From: Streptomyces brasiliensis | Lineage (GTDB): Bacteria > Actinomycetota > Actinomycetes > Streptomycetales > Streptomycetaceae | Length of the DNA: 64,000 bases | Assembly: GCF_014647875.1 (NCBI RefSeq) | Contig: NZ_BMQA01000004.1 | Coordinates: 1-64,000 of the forward strand | Direction of reading: 5' to 3' | Shown: positions 53,884-62,498 of the stretch, one piece after another | How the letters are laid out: the number at the start of each line of letters is the position of its first letter | How positions within the stretch are numbered: the first letter of the stretch is position 1 | The notes under the pieces: generated by a model | The model's database searches: none | The model's input: only the letters and a program-made list of their open reading frames with translations | What the model was told of the DNA's origin: nothing | Translations under genes and position numbers: made by a program

Positions 53884-54456
53884 ATGGAAGCCAGCCTCAA
53901 CGACAATCAGAATCTGGCCGTCGGCACTCGCGCGATACCGCCCGGTGTGTACCGGCTGGACCCGGTGCACTCAACCGTCGGTTTCGTGGTCATGCACAAG
54001 GTGTCGCGTTTCCGTGCCGGCTTCGGCGATTTCGACGCGACACTCGTGGTGGACGAATCGGGTGCCATGACGCTGACCGGCGCCGCGCAGGCGGCCAGCG
54101 TCGAGGTCAAGAACCCGATGATGAGAACGCACTTGCTGTCGCCGGAGTTCTTCGACGCCAAGCGCCATCCGGAGATCAACCTTCGATCAACCTCGATGGA
54201 GCTGGGAGAAGGCGGCGCGCTCGTGGTCTCCGGCGAGCTCACGCTGCGGGGTCACACCGAGGTCGTGTCGGCCGTGGGTACGTTGACCTACGTACCGGAT
54301 GATCTCCACGGCCACGGGCGTGTCGGGATCGACCTCGAGGGCGTGGTCGATCGCACCCGATTCGGTATGACGTGGAACCAGAAGCTGCCCGGCGGCGGCG
54401 TCGCGGTCGCCAACGAGGTCACCCTGGTCGGCGAGCTCGAGTTCCCAAAGGAGTAG
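53884..54456 (+). CDS. YceI-family lipocalin-like protein
   Basis: A 190-residue beta-barrel that binds polyprenoids or other amphipathic molecules. Typical start after a short leader: P-P-G-V-Y-R-L-D-P-V-H-S-T-V-G-F-V-V-M-H-K-V-S-R-F-R, then S-V-E-V-K-N-P-M-M-R-T-H-L-L-S-P-E-F-F-D, and F-G-M-T-W-N-Q late. No signal peptide, so cytoplasmic here. First gene of a unit with the FMN reductase (2 bases apart) and the RidA remnant. Confidence 0.9.
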   Translation: MEASLNDNQNLAVGTRAIPPGVYRLDPVHSTVGFVVMHKVSRFRAGFGDFDATLVVDESGAMTLTGAAQAASVEVKNPMMRTHLLSPEFFDAKRHPEINLRSTSMELGEGGALVVSGELTLRGHTEVVSAVGTLTYVPDDLHGHGRVGIDLEGVVDRTRFGMTWNQKLPGGGVAVANEVTLVGELEFPKE

Positions 54457-54458
54457 GC

Positions 54459-55055
54459 ATGCCGCACGATGTGCCGCGCGTTCTCGGTATCGCCGGCAGT
54501 CTGCGCCGGGATTCACTCAACGGACAGCTGCTGGATTACGCGGCCGCGCAGTTGCCGGCGCACGTCAAGTACCGCCGGTACGACGAACTCAAGAGCGTGG
54601 CTCCGTTCGACGAGGACGATGAAGTGGCGCCTCCTGGGGCGGTCGAGCGGTTGCGTGAGCAGCTGTGCTGGGCTGACGGGCTGATCATCGCAACGCCGGA
54701 GTACAACTCCGCGATCCCCGGGCAGCTCAAGAACGCGCTCGACTGGGCTTCGCGCCCGATTGAGACGGCTGCGCTGCGTGAGGTGGCCGCAGTCGTGATC
54801 GGCGCCAGCACCTCGAGCTTCGGCGCGGTCTGGGCGCAGGCCCAGCTGCGCGCGGTACTCGGTGCGGCCGGGGCACGCGTCCTCGACAGCGAATTCGCGC
54901 TCGGCGAAGCCCACGAGCGGTTCACACCCGACGGCCGGCTCGGGGACAGCGAACTCGCGAGGCAGCTCGCCGAAAACCTGACGTTGTTCATGACCGAGGT
55001 GACGGCGACAGCAGCCATACGCACCACAGAAGGCTGTACACAGCGAGTTGGCTGA
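54459..55055 (+). CDS. NADPH-dependent FMN reductase
   Basis: A 198-residue flavodoxin-fold reductase: G-I-A-G-S-L-R-R-D-S-L-N at the phosphate loop and the family motif A-T-P-E-Y-N-S-A-I-P-G-Q-L-K-N-A-L-D-W. It reduces FMN or quinones with NADPH and could feed a flavin-dependent enzyme. AAGGAG within the end of YceI is its ribosome site. Its TGA overlaps the ATG of the RidA remnant (TGATG). Confidence 0.92.
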   Translation: MPHDVPRVLGIAGSLRRDSLNGQLLDYAAAQLPAHVKYRRYDELKSVAPFDEDDEVAPPGAVERLREQLCWADGLIIATPEYNSAIPGQLKNALDWASRPIETAALREVAAVVIGASTSSFGAVWAQAQLRAVLGAAGARVLDSEFALGEAHERFTPDGRLGDSELARQLAENLTLFMTEVTATAAIRTTEGCTQRVG

Positions 55056-55473
55056 TGCCATCTGCGCCCACCTATCACAACCCTGCTGGTCTCGGCACGC
55101 CATTCAGTGAGTTATTCGCATCTGTCGCGAGCGGGTGACCTGCTGTTCGTCTCGGGTCGGTGCGGGTTCACCGTCGACAACACGGCCACGGGGTCCGACA
55201 CCGGCAGCTGAAATCGGCGGGCCTCCGAAAACGCTCACCCAATCCTGGAGTCACAGGGCGACTCGCTGCGCGACGTCGTCAAATTCACCAGCTATTTGAC
55301 CAGCACGGATGACATTGCCGAATTCTACGCAGCGCGCGAGCGCTATTTCGCTGAGCACTACGACGAACCGTTCGATTCGGACGGCGGCTACCCAACACCT
55401 TGCTGGTCGGGACGCTCCCGTCCGGGCGGATCTGCTGGTCGAGGTCGAGGCGGTCGCGTGTCTGCGTCCATGA
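55055..55473 (+). pseudogene. RidA/YjgF-family deaminase remnant
   Basis: The full protein is readable in pieces: M-P-S-A-P-T-Y-H-N-P-A-G-L-G-T-P-F-S-E, a frameshift near 55111, Y-S-H-L-S-R-A-G-D-L-L-F-V-S-G, a TGA at 55209-55211, then E-N-A-H-P-I-L-E, G-D-S-L-R-D-V-V-K-F-T-S-Y-L-T and Y-F-A-E-H-Y-D-E-P-F, a frameshift near 55396 giving T-N-T-L-L-V-G-T-L-P-S-G-R, and another near 55430 giving L-L-V-E-V-E-A-V-A-C-L-R-P and a stop at 55473. RidA proteins hydrolyse reactive imines/enamines; some are 2-aminomuconate deaminases. Several lesions of different kinds argue for true decay. Confidence 0.85.
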
Positions 55474-55790
55474 CCCGCTACGCCGCCGGTTCGCCTTACG
55501 ACGGGGTGTGGCATCCGACTAGACCAATGAAATCGGTGGTGGAGCAATGAGTCCGAAGCAGATAATGGTGATGTCGTCGGGTCCCGGGCAGAAGACCGCC
55601 GCGCACTACCAACGCTCGCCCTTTGGCCCCGGCCAGGGTTTTGCATATTCGAACCACGTAATCGTCGCACTCATCTAGTGCCTGACGAACTTTCTTTCCT
55701 GGCTCGAAAAATTGAGTCATCGATCGCCACTCAAGAGTATTGCCCGAATCCAAGCCGGCAGCCGGCGTGGGCAGGAGCAGAGGAGCTCGT
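55474..55790. other. Remnants between RidA and the MFS gene
   Basis: Two short frames follow with stop-start overlaps: 55470-55550 (M-T-R-Y-A-A-G-S-P-Y-D-G-V-W, 26 residues) and 55547-55678 (M-S-P-K-Q-I-M-V-M-S-S-G-P-G-Q-K-T, 43 residues). The stop-start overlaps suggest they are pieces of former operon genes; neither is recognised. The last 100 bases are the AT-richer upstream region of the MFS gene. Confidence 0.4.
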
Positions 55791-57440
55791 ATGTCGATCG
55801 TTTCTCGGAAGCCACCCAATTCAACCAGTCAGCAGTGGCGCTTTACGCTCTGGAACAGAAGACTAAACCACTACCCGGACCCTCCACAGCGGATCGTCTA
55901 CCTTGGTGTCACGGTCGCGGCCACCATCCTGCTGTACTACGAGCTCTACGTCCAAGGTGCTGTAGCGCCGAGCATCATCGCGCATTTCGGCATGTCCTTC
56001 ATGTCGTTTGTTTTCATCTCGGTGGTCGGAGCCCTGGTCGGTGCGTTCGGCTCTCTCGCCGCCGGTCTGGCGGACCGCATCGGCCGGGCCAACATAGTTG
56101 TCGGCGGGCTTTTCGTAACGGGCCTGACCGTGCTCGTCGCGCTGCCGCACGCAGCGAACAGCACGGTGTACATGATCTCCTTCGCCCTGCTCAGTCTCGT
56201 CGAGGGCATGATCCTGGTTGCCACACCTGCGCTGGTCCGTGACTTCTCCCCGCAACTCGGTCGCGCCTCGGCCATGGCCTCCTGGACGATGGGGCCGGTG
56301 CTGGGCAGCCTCGCCACGACCGCAGTGTCCAGCAACACCCTGGACTCGTATCCCGATTGGCGAGTCCAGTTCTACATCTGCGGGGCGGTCGGGCTGGTGG
56401 TCGCGGTGGTCGCGCTGCTGCTGTTGCGGGAGCTTTCGCCCCCGCTGCGCAACCAGATCATGGTGAGCATGAACGACCGCTCGATCATCGAGGCGCGAGC
56501 CAAGGAAGTCGCTGAGACCACAGCCGGCAAGAGTCAGTGGCGGCAGATGCTGCACCTGGACATCGTCGGTTCCAGCATCGCGATCAGTGTGTTCCTGGCC
56601 TTCTACTACATCGCGGTCGGCTTCTTCATCGTCTATTTCACCACCGTCTACGGCTACTCCGAGTCTCGCGCGAACTCGCTCGCGAACTGGTATTGGGCTT
56701 TCACGGCGATCTCGCAACTGGCGACAGGATTCTTGTCCGACAGACTCAGGGTCCGTAAGCCGTTCATGATCGTCGGCGCCCTGATCAGCATGACCGGAGT
56801 CGCTGTCTTCGCCACGAAGACGACCGATCCAACTACCTCCTTCGGTGAACTCTGCGCCCTGATGATCATCATTTCCGTCGGTCAGGGAATCACCTTCAGC
56901 TCGTGGTTGGCCTGTTTCAGTGAAACCGTGGAGCGGCGTAACCCGGCGGGCACGGTGACCGGTCTCGCGGTGTGGGGATGGACGATCAGGGTCGTGCTGT
57001 GCGGAGTGCTGGTCGGATTCGGTATTGCGTTGCCTGCCCCGGCTGTGCTGGTCGATCACGGCGCGCAAGTCACTGCAACCAGCAAGGCGCTGACTCGCGG
57101 AACCCTTGCAGCACTCGAGGAAGATCCGAACTCGACTGCTGCGGAAGCGGTAGCCGTCCAGGAACTCATCTCGAAGGGGTTCGCCGACGATGAACGACAA
57201 GCCGTCACCGACGTCGAGTACCTCACCAAGCACCGGGACGAGGTGGCAAAAGCCAGTACGGAAGGTCCCGAGCAGTGGGAACGCTGGTGGTGGATCTGCC
57301 TGGCGCTGCAAGTGGTGTTCATACCGTTCGTGTTCGTCATGGCCGGGCGGTGGCGTCCTTCCTCCGCGCGTCGTGATGCTGAGCGCCACGACCAGCTCAT
57401 GGCGGCCGAACGCGCGCGGCTCGAGGTGCCGCAGGGCTGA
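55791..57440 (+). CDS. MFS transporter
   Basis: A 549-residue major facilitator with twelve membrane segments. The signature after helix 2 is A-A-G-L-A-D-R-I-G-R-A-N (G-x-x-x-D-R-x-G-R), and its partner in the second half is G-F-L-S-D-R-L-R-V-R-K-P. An insertion of about 80 charged residues (A-T-S-K-A-L-T-R-G to S-T-E-G-P-E-Q-W) lies between helices 11 and 12 and is unusual. Placed before the aromatic hydroxylases on the same strand, it is probably the uptake system for the substrate. GGAGCTCGT precedes the ATG. Confidence 0.9.
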   Translation: MSIVSRKPPNSTSQQWRFTLWNRRLNHYPDPPQRIVYLGVTVAATILLYYELYVQGAVAPSIIAHFGMSFMSFVFISVVGALVGAFGSLAAGLADRIGRANIVVGGLFVTGLTVLVALPHAANSTVYMISFALLSLVEGMILVATPALVRDFSPQLGRASAMASWTMGPVLGSLATTAVSSNTLDSYPDWRVQFYICGAVGLVVAVVALLLLRELSPPLRNQIMVSMNDRSIIEARAKEVAETTAGKSQWRQMLHLDIVGSSIAISVFLAFYYIAVGFFIVYFTTVYGYSESRANSLANWYWAFTAISQLATGFLSDRLRVRKPFMIVGALISMTGVAVFATKTTDPTTSFGELCALMIIISVGQGITFSSWLACFSETVERRNPAGTVTGLAVWGWTIRVVLCGVLVGFGIALPAPAVLVDHGAQVTATSKALTRGTLAALEEDPNSTAAEAVAVQELISKGFADDERQAVTDVEYLTKHRDEVAKASTEGPEQWERWWWICLALQVVFIPFVFVMAGRWRPSSARRDAERHDQLMAAERARLEVPQG

Positions 57441-57667
57441 ACACCCGATGCGACGACCGCTTTGCGGCCAATGACAGCCGGCTTCCCTCGTTTCCCGCCG
57501 GCCGCAGGTACCGCGCCAGCGCAGCCGCATTCTCTCCGGCCCGGTCGGCTCCCGGTAGAAAACGATCCCACCCTTCCGCAATAACGTTCTTCACCGCGCA
57601 GGGCCCGATCAGATCTGTGTCGCTCACAACAATTTGGCCTTGTACCGCTCGAAAGTGAGGTTCCTCT

Positions 57668-59308
57668 ATGACCGACGTGGTGGATGTCCCCGTCCTGGTG
57701 ATCGGGGGCGGACCGACGGGGATGAGTCTGGCGCTGCTCCTCGATCGATTCGGGATCCGCAGCATGCTTGCCGAGCGTCGCCCTTCGACCACGAAACACC
57801 CGAAGGCGTTCGGCTGTCAGGCTCGCACGATGGAGCAGTTCCGCGTCTGGGGTATCGAGGATCGCGTTCGCGCGGCCGGACTGTCGGCCGATGCGGATGT
57901 CATCTGCTGGTGCGAGAGCTTGAACGGGCCGCTGGTCGGCTACACGCACCCGGAAGCGAGCCTGAACACACCAGCGCCGAAGTCGATCGTCTCCCAGGAC
58001 GTGGTCGAAGAGGCGCTCGACCAGGTACTGGCACGCTGCCCGCTCAGTGTGGTGCAGCGTTCGATGGAGCTCGTCTCGTTCGAGCAGGACACCGACGGCG
58101 TTACCGCACACCTGCGCGGTGTCGATACCGGCGAGGCGATCATGGTCCGCGCACGCTACCTCGTCGGTTGTGACGGCGCGGCCAGCGTGGTGCGCGAGCA
58201 GGCCGGCGTGGCGATGGACGGGCCCGAGACGATCGCAAACTTCGCAAGCCACTACTACCGCGCAGACCTCAGCCGTCTGCCGCACGCCCGCAGTGCGATC
58301 GGGTTCGTCGTGCGCCCGTCCGATCCCACGCGGCCGCACGTCGACGTGCTGGCGAGTGGCCCTGATGCGGATCGCTGGAGGTTCCTCCAAGAACTTAAGG
58401 ACGACTGGACCGAGCCATTCAGCGAGCAGCAGCTGATCGAGCTGGTCCGCGAGTACTGGGAAATACCCGACCTCGAGGTCGAGTTGATCAACACCATGCC
58501 CTGGCGGATGAGTGCCCAGGTGGCCGAGCAGTTCCGCGCGGGCCGCGTGCTGCTCGCCGGTGACGCGGCACACCGCTTTCCGGTGACCGGCGGGATGGGC
58601 CTCAACTCCGGGGTCCAGGACGTGCACAACCTGGCTTGGAAGCTCGCGTTGGTGATCGACGGACACGCCGGTGAGGCGCTGCTGGACACCTACGATTCCG
58701 AGCGGCGGCCCCTCGCCCAGGACAACACCGACTGGTCGGTTCGCAACTTTCGCCGGATGAAGCAGATGGACGTGGCATTCGCCGATCGTCATGAGAACCC
58801 CAAAACCTGGCGGGAACTGTTGCTGGCGATGGACGAGCAGATCAATTGCGAGGGCCAGTCACTCGGCTACATCTACCGTGAGGGCGCGCTGGTGGACGAC
58901 GGCTCGGAACTACCTGAGCACGACCCGCAGTACTACTGGCCGACCGACCGTCCAGGTGCTCGATTCCCCCACTTCTGGCTCGACGCCGACCAGACCGAAT
59001 CGACGATCGACTGGTTCGACACGGCGTTCGTGCTGGTCTGCGGTCCCGATGCGGACGGCTGGCGTGCCGCGGGGGAGCGCGTGATGGCTGAGGCCGCGGT
59101 CCCGCTGATCATCAAGCGGCTACCGCACATGCTGGGGCCGTTGACGATCGAACGCGACGGCGCCGTGCTGGTGCGTCCAGACGGGCATGTCGCTTGGCGC
59201 ACCCTGAACGCCGGCCCCGCGCAGGAGCTGCGCGAGGCGATCGCCGGCACGTTGGCCGTGGCCCAGGTCGCGAGCGCCGGCACGGGACCGCAGCGAGAGG
59301 AGCTGTAA
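57668..59308 (+). CDS. FAD-dependent aromatic hydroxylase (MhpA/PheA type) 1
   Basis: A 546-residue class A flavin monooxygenase that hydroxylates phenols with NAD(P)H and oxygen. Motifs: V-I-G-G-G-P-T-G-M-S-L-A-L-L-L (FAD Rossmann), D-G motif L-V-G-C-D-G-A-A-S-V-V-R, and G-D motif L-L-A-G-D-A-A-H-R-F-P-V-T-G-G-M-G-L-N-S-G. The C-terminal thioredoxin-like domain is present (V-R-P-D-G-H-V-A-W-R). AGTGAGG precedes the ATG. It is followed 2 bases later by a close paralogue. The upstream 57441-57667 region contains no supported gene. Confidence 0.92.
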   Translation: MTDVVDVPVLVIGGGPTGMSLALLLDRFGIRSMLAERRPSTTKHPKAFGCQARTMEQFRVWGIEDRVRAAGLSADADVICWCESLNGPLVGYTHPEASLNTPAPKSIVSQDVVEEALDQVLARCPLSVVQRSMELVSFEQDTDGVTAHLRGVDTGEAIMVRARYLVGCDGAASVVREQAGVAMDGPETIANFASHYYRADLSRLPHARSAIGFVVRPSDPTRPHVDVLASGPDADRWRFLQELKDDWTEPFSEQQLIELVREYWEIPDLEVELINTMPWRMSAQVAEQFRAGRVLLAGDAAHRFPVTGGMGLNSGVQDVHNLAWKLALVIDGHAGEALLDTYDSERRPLAQDNTDWSVRNFRRMKQMDVAFADRHENPKTWRELLLAMDEQINCEGQSLGYIYREGALVDDGSELPEHDPQYYWPTDRPGARFPHFWLDADQTESTIDWFDTAFVLVCGPDADGWRAAGERVMAEAAVPLIIKRLPHMLGPLTIERDGAVLVRPDGHVAWRTLNAGPAQELREAIAGTLAVAQVASAGTGPQREEL

Positions 59309-59310
59309 CG

Positions 59311-60930
59311 ATGATGGAAGTTCCCGTCCTGATCGTGGGTGCCGGCCCGGTCGGCATGAGCCTGGCGCTGTTGCTGGAGAGGTTCGAGGTGGAGAGCCTC
59401 GTGGTGGAGCGTCACCCGACGACAACGCCCCATCCGAAGGCATACGGTTGCACGGCGCGAACGATGGAGCACTTCCGCGTCTGGGGTATCGAGGACCGGG
59501 TCCGCGGTGCCGGCCTCCCGCCGGGCAGCGACGTGATCGCGTGGTGCGAGAGCCTGAGCGGTCCGATCGTCGCGCTCACCCACCCGGAACCCAGCGTGAA
59601 CACGCCGGCGCCCAAGTCGATCGTGCCGCAGGACGCGATCGAGGAAGCCCTCGACGACGCACTCGACGCGCGGCCGGGCGTGGACCTGCGCAGGCAGACG
59701 CGGCTCGAGTCGTTCGTGCAGGACGACGACGGCGTCACAGCGTTGTTGCGCCGGCTCGGCGACGGGGAGGAGTTGACCGTTCGCGCGCGCTTCATGGTCG
59801 GCTGCGACGGTGGATCGAGCACTGTGCGCGATCTGCTCGGTATCGAGATGGAGGGGCCGGGCGCGCTCCAGCGGCGGGCCACGCACTACTTCCGCGCAGC
59901 GGTCGGGCATATGCCGCACGTGCGCGACGTGATCGGCTTCCTCTGCCGTCCGCGTGACCGGCCTGCTCTCGACGTGCTGGGCACCGGACCGGACGGGGAT
60001 CGCTGGCGCTTCATCCAATGGCTCAAGGACGATGATGAACAGCCGTACAGCGAGGAGCACCTGATCGCCTTGGTGCGTGAGTACTGGGGGATTCCCGACC
60101 TCCACGTCGAGCCGATCAACGTCCAGGTGTGGAACATGAGCGCGCAGGTCGCGAAGCAGTTCCGTCAGGGCTGGGTGTTCCTCGCCGGGGACGCCGCCCA
60201 CCGTTTCCCGCCCGCAGGCGGCATCGGCATGAACTCCGGCATACAGGATGTGCACAACCTGGCCTGGAAGCTCGTCGCCGTGCTCGCCGGACATGCCGGC
60301 GACGCGCTGCTGGACAGCTACCACACCGAACGCCACCCTCTCGCCTGGTCCAACACGAACTGGTCGGTCGAGGGGTTCGACCGGATCGAGGAGATGGACA
60401 AGATCTTCCACAACCGCGACGTGGACCCCGATCCATGGCGGGAACTCCTGATCGACCAGGACAAGCAGATCCACTGTGAAGGCCAGGCGATGGGCTTCGT
60501 CTACGCTGACGGGGCGGTTGTCGACGACGGTTCGGCTCTGCCACCGCAGCAACCACGCTACTACTGGCCGACCGACCGCCCCGGGGCGCGGTTCCCGCAC
60601 TTCTGGATCGACGCGTCCCACGAAGTGTCGAGCATCGACTGGTTCGACACGGAGTTCGTGCTCGTGTGCGGCCCCGATGCCACGGCATGGCAGCAAGCGG
60701 GCAACAAGCTGGCCGAAACCACGCCGGTCCCGCTCGTCGTCAGGGTGCTGCCTCACATGGTCGGACCGCTCACGATCGAACGTGACGGAGCTGTGCTCGT
60801 GCGCCCCGACGGGCACGTCGCCTGGCGCGCGAAGCGCGCGGGTGATGCCACAGAGCTCACCGAGGCGCTCACCATCGTGCTGGCGGGCGGATCATCCTAC
60901 CGGTCTCACCAGGAACCACTGACGAACTGA
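59311..60930 (+). CDS. FAD-dependent aromatic hydroxylase (MhpA/PheA type) 2
   Basis: A 539-residue paralogue of the gene before it, similar from end to end: I-V-G-A-G-P-V-G-M-S-L-A-L-L-L, H-P-K-A-Y-G-C-T-A-R-T-M-E-H-F-R-V-W-G-I-E-D-R-V-R, M-V-G-C-D-G-G-S-S-T-V-R, L-A-G-D-A-A-H-R-F-P-P-A-G-G-I-G, and the same C-terminal V-R-P-D-G-H-V-A-W-R. GAGAGGAG lies before ATG-ATG. Tandem copies suggest two hydroxylation steps or a two-subunit enzyme. They differ in the substrate-pocket stretches rather than in cofactor motifs. Confidence 0.92.
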   Translation: MMEVPVLIVGAGPVGMSLALLLERFEVESLVVERHPTTTPHPKAYGCTARTMEHFRVWGIEDRVRGAGLPPGSDVIAWCESLSGPIVALTHPEPSVNTPAPKSIVPQDAIEEALDDALDARPGVDLRRQTRLESFVQDDDGVTALLRRLGDGEELTVRARFMVGCDGGSSTVRDLLGIEMEGPGALQRRATHYFRAAVGHMPHVRDVIGFLCRPRDRPALDVLGTGPDGDRWRFIQWLKDDDEQPYSEEHLIALVREYWGIPDLHVEPINVQVWNMSAQVAKQFRQGWVFLAGDAAHRFPPAGGIGMNSGIQDVHNLAWKLVAVLAGHAGDALLDSYHTERHPLAWSNTNWSVEGFDRIEEMDKIFHNRDVDPDPWRELLIDQDKQIHCEGQAMGFVYADGAVVDDGSALPPQQPRYYWPTDRPGARFPHFWIDASHEVSSIDWFDTEFVLVCGPDATAWQQAGNKLAETTPVPLVVRVLPHMVGPLTIERDGAVLVRPDGHVAWRAKRAGDATELTEALTIVLAGGSSYRSHQEPLTN

Positions 60931-60993
60931 CGATCCGAACGGGCCGACGATCTGCTCGGCCGTAGACGACGCACCGCAATCGAAGAGGAAGTG

Positions 60994-62451
60994 ATGCGAA
61001 TGCTCATCGAAAAGCCGGTCAAGGACAGCAGCTACATCGGTGGCTCCTGGAGCGGCGCGCGGGGATCCCGCTTCGACGTCGAGAACCCGGCGACCGAGGA
61101 AACGCTTGCGACGATCGCGAGTGCCAGCGAGGCGGATGTCGATGCCGCCGTCAGGGCGGCGACCGGTGCCGCGCGTGACTGGGGGCGCGCGCCAGGCGGA
61201 GTACGCGGCGCACATGTCAGCGCGATCGGCGACCTGATCCGCGCTCACGAGGACGAGCTCGCTGAGCTGCTCACCGCCGAGGGCGGCAAGCCGGTAGGGC
61301 TGGCGCGCTGGGAGCTCGGGTTCGCCGCAGGCTACGCGGACTTCACCGCGGGCTGGGATCGCCGGCTCGACGGCGAGATCATCCACAGCGACAACCCCGA
61401 CGAAGTCATCAACCTGGTGCGAGTCCCGATGGGCGTCGTCGCGGCGATCACGGCCTGGAACTTCCCGATCGCGCTCTTCGTGCGCAAGATCACGTCCGCG
61501 CTGGTCGCGGGCAACACGGTAGTCGTCAAGCCCAGTGAGCTCACTCCGCTCGCGACGGCGGCGCTCGTCCGGTTGATCGACGAGGAGCTCGACCTGCCGC
61601 CAGGCGTGCTGAACCTGGTCAACGGCGACGCCGCGGTGGGGCGGGCGCTGGTGACGCACCCGGGGGTCGACCTGGTGACGTTCACGGGCCATCGCGACAC
61701 CGGCAAGGCCGTGATGAGGGACGCGGCGGCCAATCTGACCCGGGTGTCACTGGAGCTGGGCGGTAAGGCCCCGGCAATCGTGTGGGCCGATGCCGATCTG
61801 GACCGGGCGGTCGAGTCGGTCGTGAACGGACGCCACGCGAACTCCGGCCAAGTGTGCACATCGACCGAGCGTGTGATCGTTCATGCCGATGTCTTCGACG
61901 CGTTCGCCGAGCGCTACTTGGCGGCTGTGGCGGGCTTGCGGCTGGGCGACCCGCGCAGCGACGTGGACCTCGGTCCGGTGGTCAGCGCGGGGCAGCTGCG
62001 CAAATGCGTCGACGCGATCGAGGGTGCGGTCAAGGAAGGCGCGATCGTGGCACTCGGTGGTGGACGGCCGGACGGCGCCCAGTTCGAGCAAGGCCACTGG
62101 CTGGCTCCCACAGTCCTCACCGACGTGCGGCCCGAGATGAAGATCATGCACGAGGAGGTTTTCGGGCCGGTTACGCCGATCGTCAAGGTGCACGACTACC
62201 GCGAGGCGTTCGAACTGGCCAACGCGACGCGCTACGGGCTGGCGGCCTACCTGTACACCGAGGACTACCGGACCGCGTTGCGGGCAGCGCAGGACCTCGA
62301 TTTCGGCGAGCTCTACGTCAACCGCTCGCTCGGCGAGCAGGTCCAAGGGCACCACAGCGGACACAAGGAGTCCGGGTTCGGTGGTGAGGACGGGCGCCAT
62401 GGCGTGCTGCGATACACCCAGCTGCGCACCGTCTACCACAACTTCGGATAG
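60994..62451 (+). CDS. NAD(P)-dependent aldehyde dehydrogenase
   Basis: A 485-residue aldehyde dehydrogenase. Motifs: I-T-A-W-N-F-P-I-A-L-F (cofactor site), V-V-K-P-S-E-L-T-P, general base Glu in L-E-L-G-G-K-A-P, catalytic Cys in S-G-Q-V-C-T-S-T-E-R, and E-E-V-F-G-P-V. It resembles the lactaldehyde/glycolaldehyde (AldA) group, but aromatic semialdehyde substrates are possible here. AGAGGAAG precedes the ATG. It follows the hydroxylases by 63 bases and probably completes their pathway. Confidence 0.93.
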   Translation: MRMLIEKPVKDSSYIGGSWSGARGSRFDVENPATEETLATIASASEADVDAAVRAATGAARDWGRAPGGVRGAHVSAIGDLIRAHEDELAELLTAEGGKPVGLARWELGFAAGYADFTAGWDRRLDGEIIHSDNPDEVINLVRVPMGVVAAITAWNFPIALFVRKITSALVAGNTVVVKPSELTPLATAALVRLIDEELDLPPGVLNLVNGDAAVGRALVTHPGVDLVTFTGHRDTGKAVMRDAAANLTRVSLELGGKAPAIVWADADLDRAVESVVNGRHANSGQVCTSTERVIVHADVFDAFAERYLAAVAGLRLGDPRSDVDLGPVVSAGQLRKCVDAIEGAVKEGAIVALGGGRPDGAQFEQGHWLAPTVLTDVRPEMKIMHEEVFGPVTPIVKVHDYREAFELANATRYGLAAYLYTEDYRTALRAAQDLDFGELYVNRSLGEQVQGHHSGHKESGFGGEDGRHGVLRYTQLRTVYHNFG

Positions 62452-62498
62452 GACTCCGCGCCTGCACGCCGTGGCCCCGGATCCACGGCCGCACCCGA

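Noticed and set aside
57397..57792. Minus-strand frame before the first hydroxylase (N-V-I-A-E-G-W-D-R-F-L-P-G-A-D)
   Set aside because: Looks protein-like for about 50 residues but overlaps two gene ends, has no ribosome site and matches nothing I know.
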